NCBI GenBank assembly: GCA_027886175.1
Contig: JAJNNQ010000129.1
Location: 3,410,001 to 3,474,000 of the forward strand
DNA length: 64,000 bases
Direction of reading: 5' to 3'
From: Phylloscopus collybita
Lineage: Eukaryota; Chordata; Aves; Passeriformes; Phylloscopidae
A program made the position numbers and the translations under genes. Below, piece by piece: positions 1 through 16,899 of the stretch. Below the pieces are notes generated by a model that was not told where the DNA came from, did no database searches, and saw only the letters and a list, made by a program, of their open reading frames with translations. Position 1 is the stretch's first letter; every line of letters starts with the position of its first letter.

Positions 1-3249
<3,249 letters not shown>

Positions 3250-3458
3250 TCTTCGTTGAGGGCGCAGCGGCGGCTGGTGGGACAGCCGTACTTGCGCAGG
3301 CTCTGCGTCAGCTCCTTGTACAGCGTGTCTGCCAGGAGGTGGGGGATGCCCTCCCAGGCCAGGATCAGGATCACGATCACAGCTGTCTGGCAGTGGTGCC
3401 CCGCGCGCTGACGCACCAAGCACAGCAGCTTCTCCTCATCGCTGCTTCTTCGGATCAC
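3250..3458 (-). CDS. TET1: TET1 exon 7, Cys-rich catalytic region (residues 1568-1637)
   Basis: The acceptor is TGATTGTTGCAG and the donor is GTGAGTCAG. The 209-nt exon goes from phase 0 to phase 2. It encodes [39 protein letters not shown], then [19 protein letters not shown] and TSRRCALNE. The motif VRQRAGHHC is shared with human TET1 and supplies Cys/His zinc ligands (family knowledge). Intron 6 upstream of it is about 11.4 kb. Confidence 0.96.
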
Positions 3459-6189
3459 CTGCAACAATCACTGCCGTTACTCTTTGCCAAGCACAGCCAG
3501 CACCTCGTGAGCTGCTCCTCTCTGGGACAAGTAAGGCCTGGAAAAGCAAGAAGTGCTGCCCAGAGAGTGTCCACTGCAGGCAGGACTGGGAACAGCACTG
3601 CACCTCACCTCTGGTGTAGAACGTGATTTTGTGTTGCTTTTCTCCCTGCAGTAGAAATAGCAGCACATTTTATAGGAGGAGTAATATTTCAGGTGCTGTA
3701 CACAAACAATAAAGAAGATGCATTACGAGGAAAATAACCTCTAGAAGGACAACAGATCCCCTGAGAACCTAACATTACCTTGAAAATATGACAGAGAACG
3801 TGGTGCCAAACACTCCAGAAGGCAGGTAGGTGAACACACACTCCAAAAGCACACACAGGCATATGCCAGGGCAGCTACCAGGGTTACAGATCACTATCTA
3901 AGATGGTTCCCACCTTGCAAAGAAAAATTAGAAGAAAACGATAGAACAGACTGTGTTCTTACTGAGGGAAGGGATGGGATTTTTCAGAACATATCCCCAG
4001 ACTATCTATATTGAAGTTCTTAAGAGTACTGAAGCTTTTACTAACCTGTATGATACACAGAGCAACCTTATTCCTCACACACAGACTAACCAGTATGGAA
4101 CAGTACAGTACACCACTGAATAAAAATGGGAAAAAATTGTAGCCCTACTCCCCCATATTTAGGTTTTTGCCACAACCTGAAACAGAGTTGCATTTAAGAC
4201 CACCAAAAACGCATTAAAGCTAGGTAATACTAGAATACAGTCTTTGAAAACAGGTTTATTTATTCACCCAATGTGTTTTAGCCAGCACAGCCTGCACAAA
4301 ACCTCCAGCAGAGGTGTCAACTTTCCAGTGTGAAGCTTCAAACACCATAGGCCTGGCCCTCTCTAAGGCAGTAGAGGCTCCATCCTCCTCAGCCCTGTCC
4401 TTCACAGGCTGGGAACCCGTGGGGCTCTTGCTGTGTGTGCCCAAGCCCTGCACTGCAGACCTCTCTGCCAGCTCTGCTGCAATCCACCTGCTCTGGGTAT
4501 GCAGCTGCTCAGCCTGGCCTTCACCCAGCACCCTCGCCATCAGCAGAGCACCCACAGATAACACACAACAGCACTGGGCATGGACCAGAAAAGCAGGAAG
4601 GCAACAAGTTCACCTGCTCCTTCCATACCTCCAAATATCTGAGCATTCAGGCAGATTCCATACTGGACTGATGTCACTGTGCTTCGCTGCCACATGTGCT
4701 GCTGTCATTCCTATGTGATCCCCTAGCCTGATCAGCTCTGAATATCTAAGTCATTTGGATTCATTAAAAGCAGGGACCAAAGCACACTTGCAACTCATCT
4801 GCAAATGAAAAGGTTTGCAACAGCTGGAGAGAGCATCTGTGCAGGCTGAGCAGGAAGAAGCAAGTTTAAAACTTTGTGTCAAGAGATAAAGAATGGCAGT
4901 TCTAAAGTTAATTATATACTGTTATGATCAGCATTAACCTTACTGAGAATGTGAGTAAATGCCTCTGATAGACCATTCCTTAAAAGGAGTCTTCGTTGTG
5001 ACTCCCCAACAGTTCAGTATGTTTTATAAAGAAAGAAAAATAATCCAACTCATTTACATTTAGGTGAGGTTTACAGAAATGTGTTATGGCTGATATACAA
5101 ATTATTCATGTCGATGTGAGTTTCACATTTCTAAGGCAGCACAGTTCCTTCAAGCCAGAACAACTTTGTTTTGTTACTCAGTGTGAAATGATGCTTTTAC
5201 TTTTCTTTTTGATTTTTTACAATAATTTATTTCTAGGCTGTACCTTCAATAGCACAGCCTGATACTGTACAACATCAGGTCGCTCTTTTTAAGTTCTCTT
5301 ACAGCTATAAACTAGAAACAGAGTCCAGGAAAAAATGACAAGTGAACACAAAGAAAATTTAACATCCCCTTTAAACCAAGACCACACTTTCCTGGAGTTC
5401 AGTGTAGCTGGAATTTGCTTCATTATGCATATAGCAGAGAATCCCAAAACATTTTAGAGTCCATCACCTTTGAGGCCACAAAGGCAGCAAAGGGATTTAT
5501 GAGTTGCATGAATTTCATTTCTGCGGGTCAGGTTACACCACGTGCTCACCCAGCCCCACAGCCTCCAAATCAGGCACTTCTCCTGCTTGGCCCAGGCTCA
5601 GAAGAGCCCACTCTGCCCCAGAGCAGACCCATGGCCAGGGACAGTGCAGCCAGAGCTGGAGCAGAGCTGCTTTCCCACAGGAACTGAGGATTCCCTCCAC
5701 ATGCTCCCCCTGACATGCTCACAGAAGTAATAAACTGCATCTCTCTTGTGTAATAATGCTAAATCCACAGCAATGCCACACTCAAGGTACAGAAATGCAG
5801 TTTTGAGTGAGACAACTGACTCTGGAGTGTTTCCTCAGATTGGGAACAATGCAGAAATCAGCTGGCAAACCTTGTGTCCAAAGGTTTTTGGTATTACTCA
5901 TGATTTCTGTGATGTAGTTAGCAACTACATGAAGTAAATAATTCAATACTTCAGTTTATTTAATTTTGGTCCCTAATGCATTTAAAAGGCACGAGAAAGT
6001 AATGATTTGTTAAGTGGGGGAACTCAAAAGCTAGGTTTTTAGAATGAGAAAATAAAAACCTTTCTCCTGCAATTGCTTTTCCACACAAGCTAACCATGAC
6101 TGACTGACTCACACTGAAAAAATAACATAATCAACAAAACAGACTTGTTACAAGTTTGTGAAGCATTACATAACGCTTAAATGCAACAA

Positions 6190-6440
6190 GCAATAGCAAG
6201 TTGCCCCAAGGAAGTTTTAGATTGGATATTAGGATCAATTTCTTTACAGAAGGGACTGTCAAGCCTTGGCACAGGCTGCTCAGGGCAGTGGGGGATCCCC
6301 ATCCCTGGAGGAATTTCAAAGACAGGGCAGATGTAGTGTTTAGGGATGTGGTTTAATGGTGGATTTGGCAGTGCTGGGTTGATGAGGGGACTCAATGATC
6401 CCAGAGGGCTTTTCCAGCCTAAATGATTCTGTGATGCCAT
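6190..6440 (+). mobile_element. CR1 LINE fragment (3' end)
   Basis: The stretch reads like the avian CR1 3' consensus from memory, with blocks such as TTTTAGATTGGATATTAGGA, TGGAGGAATTTCAAAG and CAATGATCCCAGAGGGCTTT, ending CTAAATGATTCTGTGATG. It is plus-oriented and 5'-truncated, as is usual for CR1. Confidence 0.85.
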
Positions 6441-8554
6441 GGTCAGCTTCTTGGAAGTATGCAGGGCCAGATCACCCCTGAGCTCATTTTAGCAAGTGCT
6501 CAACGTCATCAGTGCTAAGTATCCATCAGAACTCCCACATTAACAATGAATCACCTATTTCAGTTGCAACACAGAACTTCTGGAAAGACCAAAACCTAAC
6601 AGAGTTCTCCACAAAGCTCAACTGATCCCCACTGGTCCTGCTGTGCACTCAGTAACAGGGCATGAAGTGACAGGCTACCCACTCCCTCACCTGTGCTGGC
6701 TGGCACAAAAGGAAACACTGACATGGGACACAGCCCCTTCCACAGAGCTTCCTTGGAGCACTCACATACTGGACATCCAGTATCATTAGTATCATCCTTG
6801 CAGGTTGCTAATTTGGGCAGGATGCTCTGTTATTTGGACCATTTTTAACCCCAGTTTTGTCCACCCCTTCGGTGCTGTAGTTGTGCACCCACCTCTACCA
6901 CGTTCTGCATTCCTACAGCTACCCAGGTGTCCTTGTTGATGTGTATAATCCAAATGAAGGCAGCAATTCAAGTAATTCATTTTATCAGCTAGCCCAGATG
7001 GTCTCAGACAGCAGAACCTGAGAATATGAGCAACCCTTCAAGGTGAGCCACAGCCAACTCAGATACAAACACAATCAAGAGCTCTTATGGCAACATAGCA
7101 CAGCTACACCTGTTTCTACAGCCACAAAGGTCTAGGCTTACCCAATTTTCTTGCCAGAAAGCATGAGCCAAAAACTACAGCATATTTACTGAAGAGGTGC
7201 CTTATGCAGTAGAATTTGCTCCAGCAATTTAGCCACAAATTATGGGATGAACAAGAGAAGCTAAGATTTTCCATGCCTTTGCATAACAGGATAGTCAAGA
7301 GACAGAAAGGGATTCTAAAACTAAGGAGTACAAGAACAGAGGAGCACATTGTCCTGTCCAGCCTTATCCTGACCCTGAGTGACAGCAGCTGCCCATGGAT
7401 GAGCAGCAAAAAAGGCATTAAGATGTGGAGATGGTTCTCAGTGAAGCCAGGCACCTTCCAGCCACCCACCAGCAGCTCAGGGGATGTGCTCTCCCAGCTT
7501 TTTAAGGATTTGCCTTTTCTGCATTTCTCCACTCATTTTTAAATCTGGGTAGCAATTCAACACTCACTACGTTACCAGGAAAGCTTAATTGCAGATTATG
7601 TGAAAGAAAAAAAACATTGCTTTTCCTTCCTGCAGAGCTCACCCCCTGCCAGTGCCCTCCAGTTTTTGGCCATGATGAGACTGGGTAAGACACTGCTGTT
7701 CAGCTCTCTGTGCCACTTGAGAGAGTCTGCTTTCCTCTCCCCTTCCCTCCCTGCCAGCCTGGCCAGTCTGCACCTGCCTTTCCCAGTTCTGCTGTGCTTT
7801 CTGGAGATGGGGGACAGATCTGGCCAGCCTGAGCAGCAATACACTTTCTCACAGAGGTAGAACTACGTTCCATGATTTCTTTGTTCCTCCCCAGTAATTC
7901 TCACCAGTTTCTTTTGCTGTTTCCATCACAGCTGAACAAGCTGATGTCTAATGAACCATCATCTTGAACATGAACAGCCCAGTGTCCATCACTGTGTATA
8001 TGGAACCACAACACTGCTTTTTGTGGGACTTTATCAAGTGAGTTTCAGCTATTATTTTAATGCCCATTTGTCCTTCCTGCTCTTCAAGATGCCTGTCCCT
8101 CCTCTTCAGTACCCTAAACAACTTTTTACCATCAGCAGTTTGGCTCCTGTCTCCCACTTTTTTCAAACAATTTCTAAGTGGTTTGCAATGAACAGTGTCA
8201 GTAAAGTTACACTATCAATAAAACCTGTTTCAGCTGTCCAAATGCTCAAGTTCTACTTCCTTAGCAGAAGCTCTAGAACAAGGAATAAGTACACTACAAA
8301 TAAAAATGTCCCGAGACAAAAGCCAGTCTATCTAAATTAGCACGTACACGACTTATGAAAGTAGCTGAGAGTCAGCCTGCAGAAGCTCAGTGCACCAGAT
8401 GCTAAATTACCACATGGATGAGAAATCACTTTCCAATTACCATCACCAGAAGAGCTGTGTTAACTTTAACATGATAGAAACCAGACACGGCTAGCAAAGA
8501 GCACAAAGTTTTAACTGCATTCAATACACTCCTGTAAATTACTGGATAAAATCT

Positions 8555-8565
8555 CCCCCCCCCCC
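8555..8565. repeat. Poly-C, 11 bases
   Basis: A C homopolymer in TET1 intron 6. Confidence 0.9.
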
Positions 8566-11500
8566 AAAACAACAGAACCAACAAAAAGGTCCTTTTTAGG
8601 TTTTTTCACCTCTCTGTGGTTCCATTGCAGTATTCCCTCCAGCCCATTCTGAATTTCTTCAGTAAAATAAACTATGTCTGCTTTGCAGGGTGTAAGTAAT
8701 TGATTTGAAAGTGAGAACATACTTAACTGTTCCCTGTAATTTCCTGAAATAGGAATCTCATTTACAACACTGTGGCTCCAAGTTTTCTAACCTGCAGATT
8801 TTTCCTCTCTATAGAGCTCATGTATGGAGAGCCCTCAACACAGGACAAGACTCTGCTATGCTACAGTTCCTTAATAATCCACCAGTGCAAGGTGCTGTCC
8901 AAACCTGCCACTGTTCTGGCAGGTGGTGCTGTGACAGACAGCAGGACTAATGGCCCAGCACGTCACAGAAGTGAGTCTGCCTTCCTTTTTTCCCAACTGA
9001 CCCTTATGCACACCCTAAATCACGTTAACACTCTTTTCTTACTGGAAAATGTTACATCCTTTTATTCTCAGCATGTCTAAGGGATATAAAAATGGAAATA
9101 AGTTCCACTTTGCTGAATTCTCTCTTGGTGCTAGCAGACTACATCAAAGGAGTTAGCTCTGAACAGCTGCTGTCCATCCAATCCTGTAAAAGTTCCTTAG
9201 CCATTTCTGCAGGAGTATCACTGATGTGCAATATCTGCAATCATCTTGCAAACACCACTTCTGCAGTTGCTCCTGGTGCTGGTGCTGCAGTGGTTACAGA
9301 TGAGCAGATTGCAGCACACAGAGGGTAAGTGACTCTTCTGCAATCATGCCACCAGCACTGCAGAAATGAGAACAAAATCCACATTTCAGCTCCCAGTGCC
9401 CTTCCCCTCCTCACTCCCTCAAGGTTCCCCTTCTGCCAGACTGCAGCCATGGAAAGCTGCACTTGGCTTGGCAGGGATGTTTGTTCAGAGGTCACAATGC
9501 TTTAAATAAAGCAGTGATAATACCAAAATTCTTGCTTGTTAATAATGCTTGACCTTGTTTACCTTAGCACAGCTTTTCTCATAATTTCTACTTTATTACT
9601 TTTACTTAAAGAACAGCTTTACCTTGGATGATATTACAAACATTTCTGTCCAAAATAAACTTCTCTAATTCTGTCCTTAGCCAAAAGTGAAAATAGTGCC
9701 TGCACAGCTACACACACTATCATAAAGTGGTACAACACTACAGCAAGAAAGTGATGCTCAAATAAAACATTATCAAAAAAAGTGAACAAAACCCCCACCA
9801 ACCACCCTCTCTATCTGCTAAAAATAATTTCCTTGAAGACTTCTCCTATGGAGAACATCACTTAATCATAAAGACAGTTCAATAAATGGAATAAAAGCAC
9901 AAAGTACAGTAGGCTGCTTAAAGCAGAATGGAACTGCACATCCTACTTACACCTGTGTCTAGGAGACAGTCAGTCCAGCAGAATTTACTCTCAAGTCTTT
10001 TTCAGATCTATTTTAAAAATTCCCCACTCATGTTCCAAATTACATGACAGCTTCACCATTCCCCACCAAGCAGGGCTGCACCAGAACTCCTGGCCTTTGA
10101 ACTGCCAAGCAGGAACAGAAATAACCATCACAGAACCATTTGCCTTTAATGGATTACACACCTCTTCTAACAGTAACTGAGACAGAGAGAGAGCCAAAGC
10201 AGGAGTGACTTCCCCATTTCCTCACTTTCAATGACTTTCTCAACTCAAACCAAACAAGCAAATTGGAAAAAAAAAATCTCTGCATCTATAGAACAGCTTA
10301 TTGTTATTAAGGCTCACTCAGCACTTCACAAATTGTAGTTTCTGGCTTTTAGTTACAAATTCCTACCGGTTCAGTGATCTAGAAAATCTTGATTATAACC
10401 GTGGCCTAAACATTGGTCTAAAAACATTATTTTTAGTGGCTAATATCAGGTTTGCATTTGTACAGGAGTGTACTGAGGATTTTTATCTGTTTTTATTCCA
10501 CCTCTATTTTTTTATTGATTATACAGCCTATCAATAAACAGCCAACATAAAGAACATAAGAATCTGTCAAGCTATAAACAAAAAACCCATAAAAGGCAAA
10601 TGGCAAACAGTGCACAAGTGAAAGAGTCTAAGAAACAACTTCCAAAAAGCATAAAAGCACCATAACACTGTATTTTCAGAGAAATGAGGGATACCACCAG
10701 GATAACAGAATCTAAAAGGACAACAGACCATCCAATTGTTAATAAAAACCCCAAAACCAAAACTAACCGAAAAAGAAAACAAAAATCACCCAAAAAAAAG
10801 GCAGAAAAAAAAAGCATTGAGAGAAGATAAGGCTCAGATGTTCACAAACAAGAAGTCTGGAAAGATTCCCATGTCAGAAAAGCTTCACAGGGGACACCCA
10901 AGAACTCTTTTTTCCTGAAGTTAAAGCCCTAACAGAAGTGGTTAGAGGAAAATTGTAAATATCAAACAAACACACACAAAGCCCAAACCCCCAGTCCCTG
11001 CCCCCCAAAAGCAGGACTTTGCAAAGTTCAGATGATACCCACAAAAGAAACTCAAGGATGAAACAACTGCAGTATCAAATGTGATATGCACTGTCTTGAT
11101 TTTTAATACACTATTGCCAGAGGGCCTGAAGGTTCCCAAGAGGAGCCAGCTGTGTAAAAAGCCCCTGGAAGAAATCAGTTGATGCCGTGATCGCATCAGC
11201 CTGGTGTCTGTGTGGGCAAGGCAGGGATCACCCAGCAAAGCTGATGCACAGGAGAGCTCAACCCTCTCAAATCACAGCTCAGTGTTTCTGTGGCTCTGCT
11301 TTTGGACAGAGATGGGCTCAGAGTTGGGCATTACCACGCAGGAATGAGAATCTGGCATAATGATGGAAAGCACTGTGGACACTGTGGAAATGCCAAATCG
11401 CTGCTCTGCAACAGTGAAAAAGCAAAAACAACTGCAGGGAATTGCAGGGAATGGAGCACAGGGCTGAAATCATTACTGCCAGCATTTTAACTTCCAGCAT

Positions 11501-14500
11501 ACGGAAACAGGAAGGAAAGGGAGAAGAAGATGACTTTTATGAAAGGCAACTGAACACTGCCTCCAGCTCTGGGAAGCACAAAGCTGTGAATTACTGCAAA
11601 CCTTCTGGGAGGCAACTGCCCTGCTCTTCCACCTTTGTGCTATTGATCAGCCACAGAGACACAAGGTTGGCAAGAAGAACCTAGAGGGTTTTCTCACTTC
11701 TTCTCCCTCTTTTTTTTTTGACAGAACTGGAACCTTAAAAATTCCACTGCAACTCCAAATGAAGGCAAAAAATAGCAATGATACCTTAGATGATCCAAGT
11801 CAACATCCACTGAAATCAGGAGAAGAAACCCACAGGAAATGAATTTAATCCAAAACCAGCAAGATCCAAATCTCAACTCCCTCTGAGGTCAGCAATGATG
11901 TGCATTTGGCTTCAGTGCTGCAGGATGATGCCTACAGTGAATTACTCATGAACCATGCACAAATACATCAACCCTTTCACATAAATTAAGGTAACTGTAA
12001 TTTACCATCACCCAGAGCAGGAGAAAACCAAACCACAACACATGGTTTTTACCAGCTAAAGCTCTCATCAAACAGTGGGACCAGTGAGTCCAGTCCCCAC
12101 TGGCAGGTTCTAGGGATGCACAGGAATGTGAAACCTTTCATTACACCAACTCCCATTACTGGGAGTGACAGGCCAGTCATTTCAGTACTTCAAAGCTTTC
12201 TTTTCTTTAACATGCTACAAAACAGTAGGACGACTTGGACAAAGCAAAAGACATACAAACAGAAAAGAAGGAAGAATACATTTACTCCAGCAAGTGTCCC
12301 AGGATGGTAAGTTCTTTTCTGACCACACAGCTACCACCTACACAGATATCCACACATTCGGAATCTGCGGCAAAACTATTAATTCTGCTTTGACAAACGA
12401 ATGAGACAACACAATTTGATGGAGAGAAGCAAAAAACCCAGAGGTCAAGCAACGTTGTTGCTGCCTCATGCAGTGAAAACAATCCCAAGCTCATCTCCCC
12501 AGTTCATGCGGGTGTCAGTCTAAAACCTACACATAGAACAGGCACAGGGTTTCCAATCCTGGGCAGGATTTACTGAAAAGGTTGCAGCAGTCTTGTTCGT
12601 ATGCAGAGGGGCAAAGTATCACCCTAAAATATAATACATGAAAAAAAATACAGAAGAGATGCTTATTATTAAAAGAGTGAAAGAGAAATAATTCTGCAAG
12701 TTTATGTGATCTGAAATCTAAGAAAGTAGTCTGTCCCAGATGTTTAACATGCCAGGTGCATCTTGGGAGTCACTTAAGAGAAAATAACTTGAGAGACAAT
12801 CAGTATTATGGAATGCAGTCACTAACAGAAAAATGTACAGACACGGGTATTTCAGAAAGCCTCCTTTAATTTTAAAATGTTTCTAATAAACCAAAAAGAT
12901 AAAACAACCTAGTGGAAATAGGGGAAATTAATTGGGGAAAAAGTAGTTCAATGTGATCAACAGGTAAGTTCCATTCTTTTACCCTGTCTGCTTCAGCAGA
13001 GCTCCATCCCAGTGCTCTCCACAGCGAGTCCCTGGGGAGCCCTAAGGACAAGAGCATGTCCATCTGCAAAGCAGAAATGAGTCTGTTCCAAAGGACACTG
13101 GAAAGGAGTAAGTGAAAGTCCCTGTGCAAGCTACGGAGCTCATGGCTGCAAGTACCAAAGAGCACAGCAAACCTTTTCCAGATGCTTTCAAACAAATCCA
13201 GTTTCTTTGGTTATAGCCAAAACCCAAATATGCTCCATAAAAGGATTTAAAAAGTAGCACTGCCCATGAAAAATTAATGCAACACATTGAGAATATCAAC
13301 CCAAAATGTGCATCTTATACAGGATGAAACAGTTCTACAGGAGATGTCAGGGACTCCCTTCCCTCTCTTGCACTGAACAGTCACAGAGCAACAGCAGACC
13401 TGGAAAAACATTCTTCCTCTTTAGGTGTGAACTCACACAAAAGAAAGTCACTGCTCCCTAGAACTTCCGTTAAATGAACATTCAAGCTGTGTCTCACCAA
13501 CATTTGACATCCAAAAAAGTGAAAATCTAACTGGAGAGCAGGTCCCCATACCTTAAACCAGCCCTCTCCATAGGCACCCAGGGCTTTCTTTCACATTGCA
13601 CACTCCTCTGGGACACCTCCAGCCATGCTCAGAGAGCAGAAATGCTGCCATTTCTGCCTTACACAAAACACAGTGTGCTGATACTGGCAACAGAAAAATC
13701 AAGGTTAAGAGTTAGTTTTAAATGTCTTCTTCTTTCTAGCTGCTCGCCGCTGTTTCTACAGTAAAATTTTTAGCTCCTGTCCTCTGTTAAAACTTAGTGT
13801 TTTACTTAGCTGAAACACTGAGGAGTCTTTCCATTCTTTTTGGGTCAGTTATTTATGATTTTTTTTTTCCTTGGATATTGGATTTGTTATTAAATATTAT
13901 CTGAAGCACAAGCACATACATGATTCCCTTATAAAAAACAGTCTATGTATTGGAGTATAAAAAACACATTTCGACTGTTCCAAGCACAAGCAGTAAATGT
14001 TTAACATGCAAATTCACTCACATAAAATATGCAATAACCTCATTTTTGGCATATAGTTACAAACACTACCCTACCAACTGTACAGTTACTTTCACAGTTT
14101 TTTTTCAATCAAGTCTGAAATTCCTAAATACAGCAATACATTTTTTTTTTCTTTTAACAGCCAAGTTCTTTTATTATTTTCCAAAACTCAGTTTACAGTA
14201 GACTGGAAATCTACTTTTTACCTCCCTCAGTGGTTTCAGCAAAGATTAAGGACAGTCAATTCTTTCCAAGCTCTCTCCTGGAGCTTGTGTCTGTTACCTC
14301 ATTTCCTGGCTCCTATGAAGCAATGCGAGACAAGACTTTGGTGAAACCTATCATCAAAGCATTTACATTTTCAAACACCGAGTTCAGTTCCTCAACAATA
14401 GGAATGAATCCCTTGGCATATGAGACTGAAATTTTTCCATCACTCTCTTTTCTTCAAGTGATCATGCAACTGAGAAGGGTTTTCAAAAATGTTCCTGGAC

Positions 14501-14515
14501 AGTTTTCCAACTCCC

Positions 14516-14558
14516 CCAACCAATCGACCGACCCAACCAACCAACCCACCCACCCTCT
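14516..14558. repeat. Degenerate (CCAA)n simple repeat
   Basis: CCAA, CCGA and CCCA units in tandem, ending about 340 bp downstream (in the gene's direction) of the TET1 exon 6 donor. Confidence 0.8.
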
Positions 14559-14897
14559 CTTCTTTTCTCTCTTTCACAATTCCCAGTGACATATTTGGAA
14601 AAACACTCCAACTTTCAGACACTGTCAGGGGATTTCTACCCTTGTTCATCTCTGCTAGCTCTGTTAAGCCTCTCCCTTCCACACTCATTCAAACCACAGT
14701 ACGTAACATACAGCACTACACCTTAAATTTAAACAAAGAAGATAACAAAAAACTGTTTTCTTTGGCTTCATCATTCAGACTTTTTAATCAATTAAAAATC
14801 AGCTCTTCATTACAGATCAGATTAGATTTGAAGTCAAGGACTGTACATCATTTGAAACCACACAAAACAACTTTATTAATTTAATACAAAAACTTAC

Positions 14898-14991
14898 CCA
14901 CTTGGCAATTGGACACCCCTGAGAGCTTTTTCCTTCCTTTCCTGTATAAACCACTACTTCTATTCTTACAGCACTTCCTTTTGCTCCATAC
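14898..14991 (-). CDS. TET1: TET1 exon 6, Cys-rich catalytic region (residues 1536-1567)
   Basis: The acceptor is TTTTTTTAATGCAG and the donor is GTAAGTTTTT. The 94-nt exon enters in phase 2 and leaves in phase 0. It encodes [20 protein letters not shown] followed by [11 protein letters not shown]. The motif GCPIAKW is a family hallmark, and its cysteine belongs to the zinc-binding set of the Cys-rich subdomain (family knowledge). Confidence 0.95.
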
Positions 14992-15602
14992 CTGCATTAA
15001 AAAAAGCACACGAATAAAACAAACTACTGTAAGACCATTTTACAAGAGGAAACATTTTCAATCAAAGATTAATGAAATTATTTTTACTGAGAACAGAAGA
15101 AAAACGAAATATTTATAAAGAATAAAGATCCCTTTTAATTTAAAACCCGACTTGCAACAGGAGATTTTGACATCTCTCTTCTGGTAAACCTCTGCCACTA
15201 AGGAGATGTTATCTGCATATAAATCCTAGTGCAATCAGTCATTGATATGACCTTTTTTCTTTACAGTTTGCCACTGCTTCTTCACAGATGGGGCACCAGA
15301 AAACCTTATTCTGCCAGCTGCTGATCTCTGTCCTTCCTCCTGACTTCAAAGGCATCTCAGAACACAGTGCACTTGAACTCCAGCCCTGAGGTTGTAAGGG
15401 CTCAGAAAAGACACACGAGTTCGGACCTGACGTGCTCATGCTCACCTCATGCACATCTGAACACGAAACACGTTACAAATGAGTCCTGACAAGAGTTCAG
15501 CAAAACAAAGCTAAACACAGCAGCTCATTTCTCAGAGCTCTACTTCCTCCTTGTTTAGACAGTCAAAAATACAATGAGCACCAAAAGCTGAATTTTCCTC
15601 AC
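14992..15602 (-). other. TET1 intron 5
   Basis: This 611-bp intron holds no recognisable feature apart from its splice sites. Confidence 0.9.
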
Positions 15603-15693
15603 CTGTTCTCCATAATTTCTCTCACAGCAGCGACACTTGGTCCTGTCCCGAGGTGCGTGTAATAGGGGCCTTCATCTTTTTCTATAATTTGCT
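15603..15693 (-). CDS. TET1: TET1 exon 5, Cys-rich catalytic region (residues 1506-1536)
   Basis: The acceptor is TCTGCTTACAG-like (CTTACAG then AGCAAATT) and the donor is ATGGAGAACAG then GTGAGG. The 91-nt exon enters in phase 1 and leaves in phase 2. It encodes [20 protein letters not shown] followed by VREIMENR, which is nearly identical to the human segment. In TET family structures this is the start of the Cys-rich subdomain, which wraps the catalytic core and helps position DNA. Confidence 0.95.
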
Positions 15694-16899
15694 CTGTAAG
15701 CAGGTGAAGAAAACTGTGTTGGCACATCCAAAATTTATTTACCCCATTAAAAGCAAACCTAGAAACAGTTTATGGAAATGCCTTCCAAATCAAATTAGAA
15801 CACAAAGTTTGACACTGAAATATCATGAATAAAGAGTATGACAGGCTCTTCTCTTCAGACTCTTTGAAATTATTTTATACTTATTTTCTCTGATGATTCT
15901 GCTAGCATTTTTTTAATGTTATAAAGTAACCCCCTAATTATAGCAGTATTTTTCATTCTTTAAAACTTCCATTAGAGGAGCTGGCATGCATTGACTATGT
16001 AAAATTCCCAATGTCCTTGTTGGTGGGAACATCATCAATTCATTTTAGACAAAGGGGAATTGAGGGCAATAAAATCAATTAACTGACAGTCATATCCCAC
16101 AAAACAGAAAACATAACCCAGGCCTCTCAACAAGCACTCTGTTAATTCAGAACACAAAAGGCGAGGTGAAACAATCTGTCTGCAGATGATTTGCTGTGAA
16201 GGCTCTGACCTGTCTTTCCATCTGGGTGCCTTGACAGCGACAGCACAGCCTCAGCCAAGCTGTGTCTGCACAACCCTGCCGAGCCTGCTCTGACCTCTCC
16301 TGCAACACTGTCACTCTGCAAGTGGCCCCACCTCAACTCCACCTGAGCTCTCCTCATGTGGCCAGAGGTGTCAGGAGCCTTGGGCATGGACTCTTCCAGG
16401 CCATCCCACAGCTGCCATGGGGACTAACAGTGACAGGAGCAGTGCCACCCTCAGCTACATTCTCCTGCTCGTCTAACAGATTTGGGCAACAAGGACAATA
16501 CACTGGGACACCGCTGCCCAGCCCGCTCAGGCACAAAGCAGCTTGAGACTATCAAAATCATGACCTGATACAATGCAGCTAAGTGCACATAAAGCACAAG
16601 TCAGCAACGGCAGAACAACAAACAGAAAAACTCCTTTTCCTCCAGGTTTAAATTTAAAGTGGAGGATTTAAACCTGCCAGCTGCAGTACAGAAAATACTC
16701 AATTCTGCTGTGCTCTGCAGGCCCAAAGAACCCCGAGCAGAAGTTACAAAGAGGGGAAAGATAATTTCCTCTTGCCTTCTAATGGTGAAACACCGATTCT
16801 TGTGCAACAGCTGTCACATACACTTCCTCACATGAAAGGAAGCAACATGAGCACGCCTCCATTTGAAACGTACAGGCAAAAGTTAGCAAAAACACTTAC
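15694..16899 (-). other. TET1 intron 4
   Basis: This 1206-bp intron is AT-rich at its 5' (right-strand upper) and lower ends, with a more GC-rich centre (about 16200-16530). I see no repeat family or gene. Confidence 0.9.

Larger units (their letters stand above)
3459..14897 (-). other. TET1 intron 6
   Basis: This intron of about 11.4 kb contains one CR1 fragment (6190-6440), a run of 11 C (8555-8565) and a CCAA-type simple repeat (14516-14558). The other open frames in it are short and resemble no known protein. Confidence 0.9.
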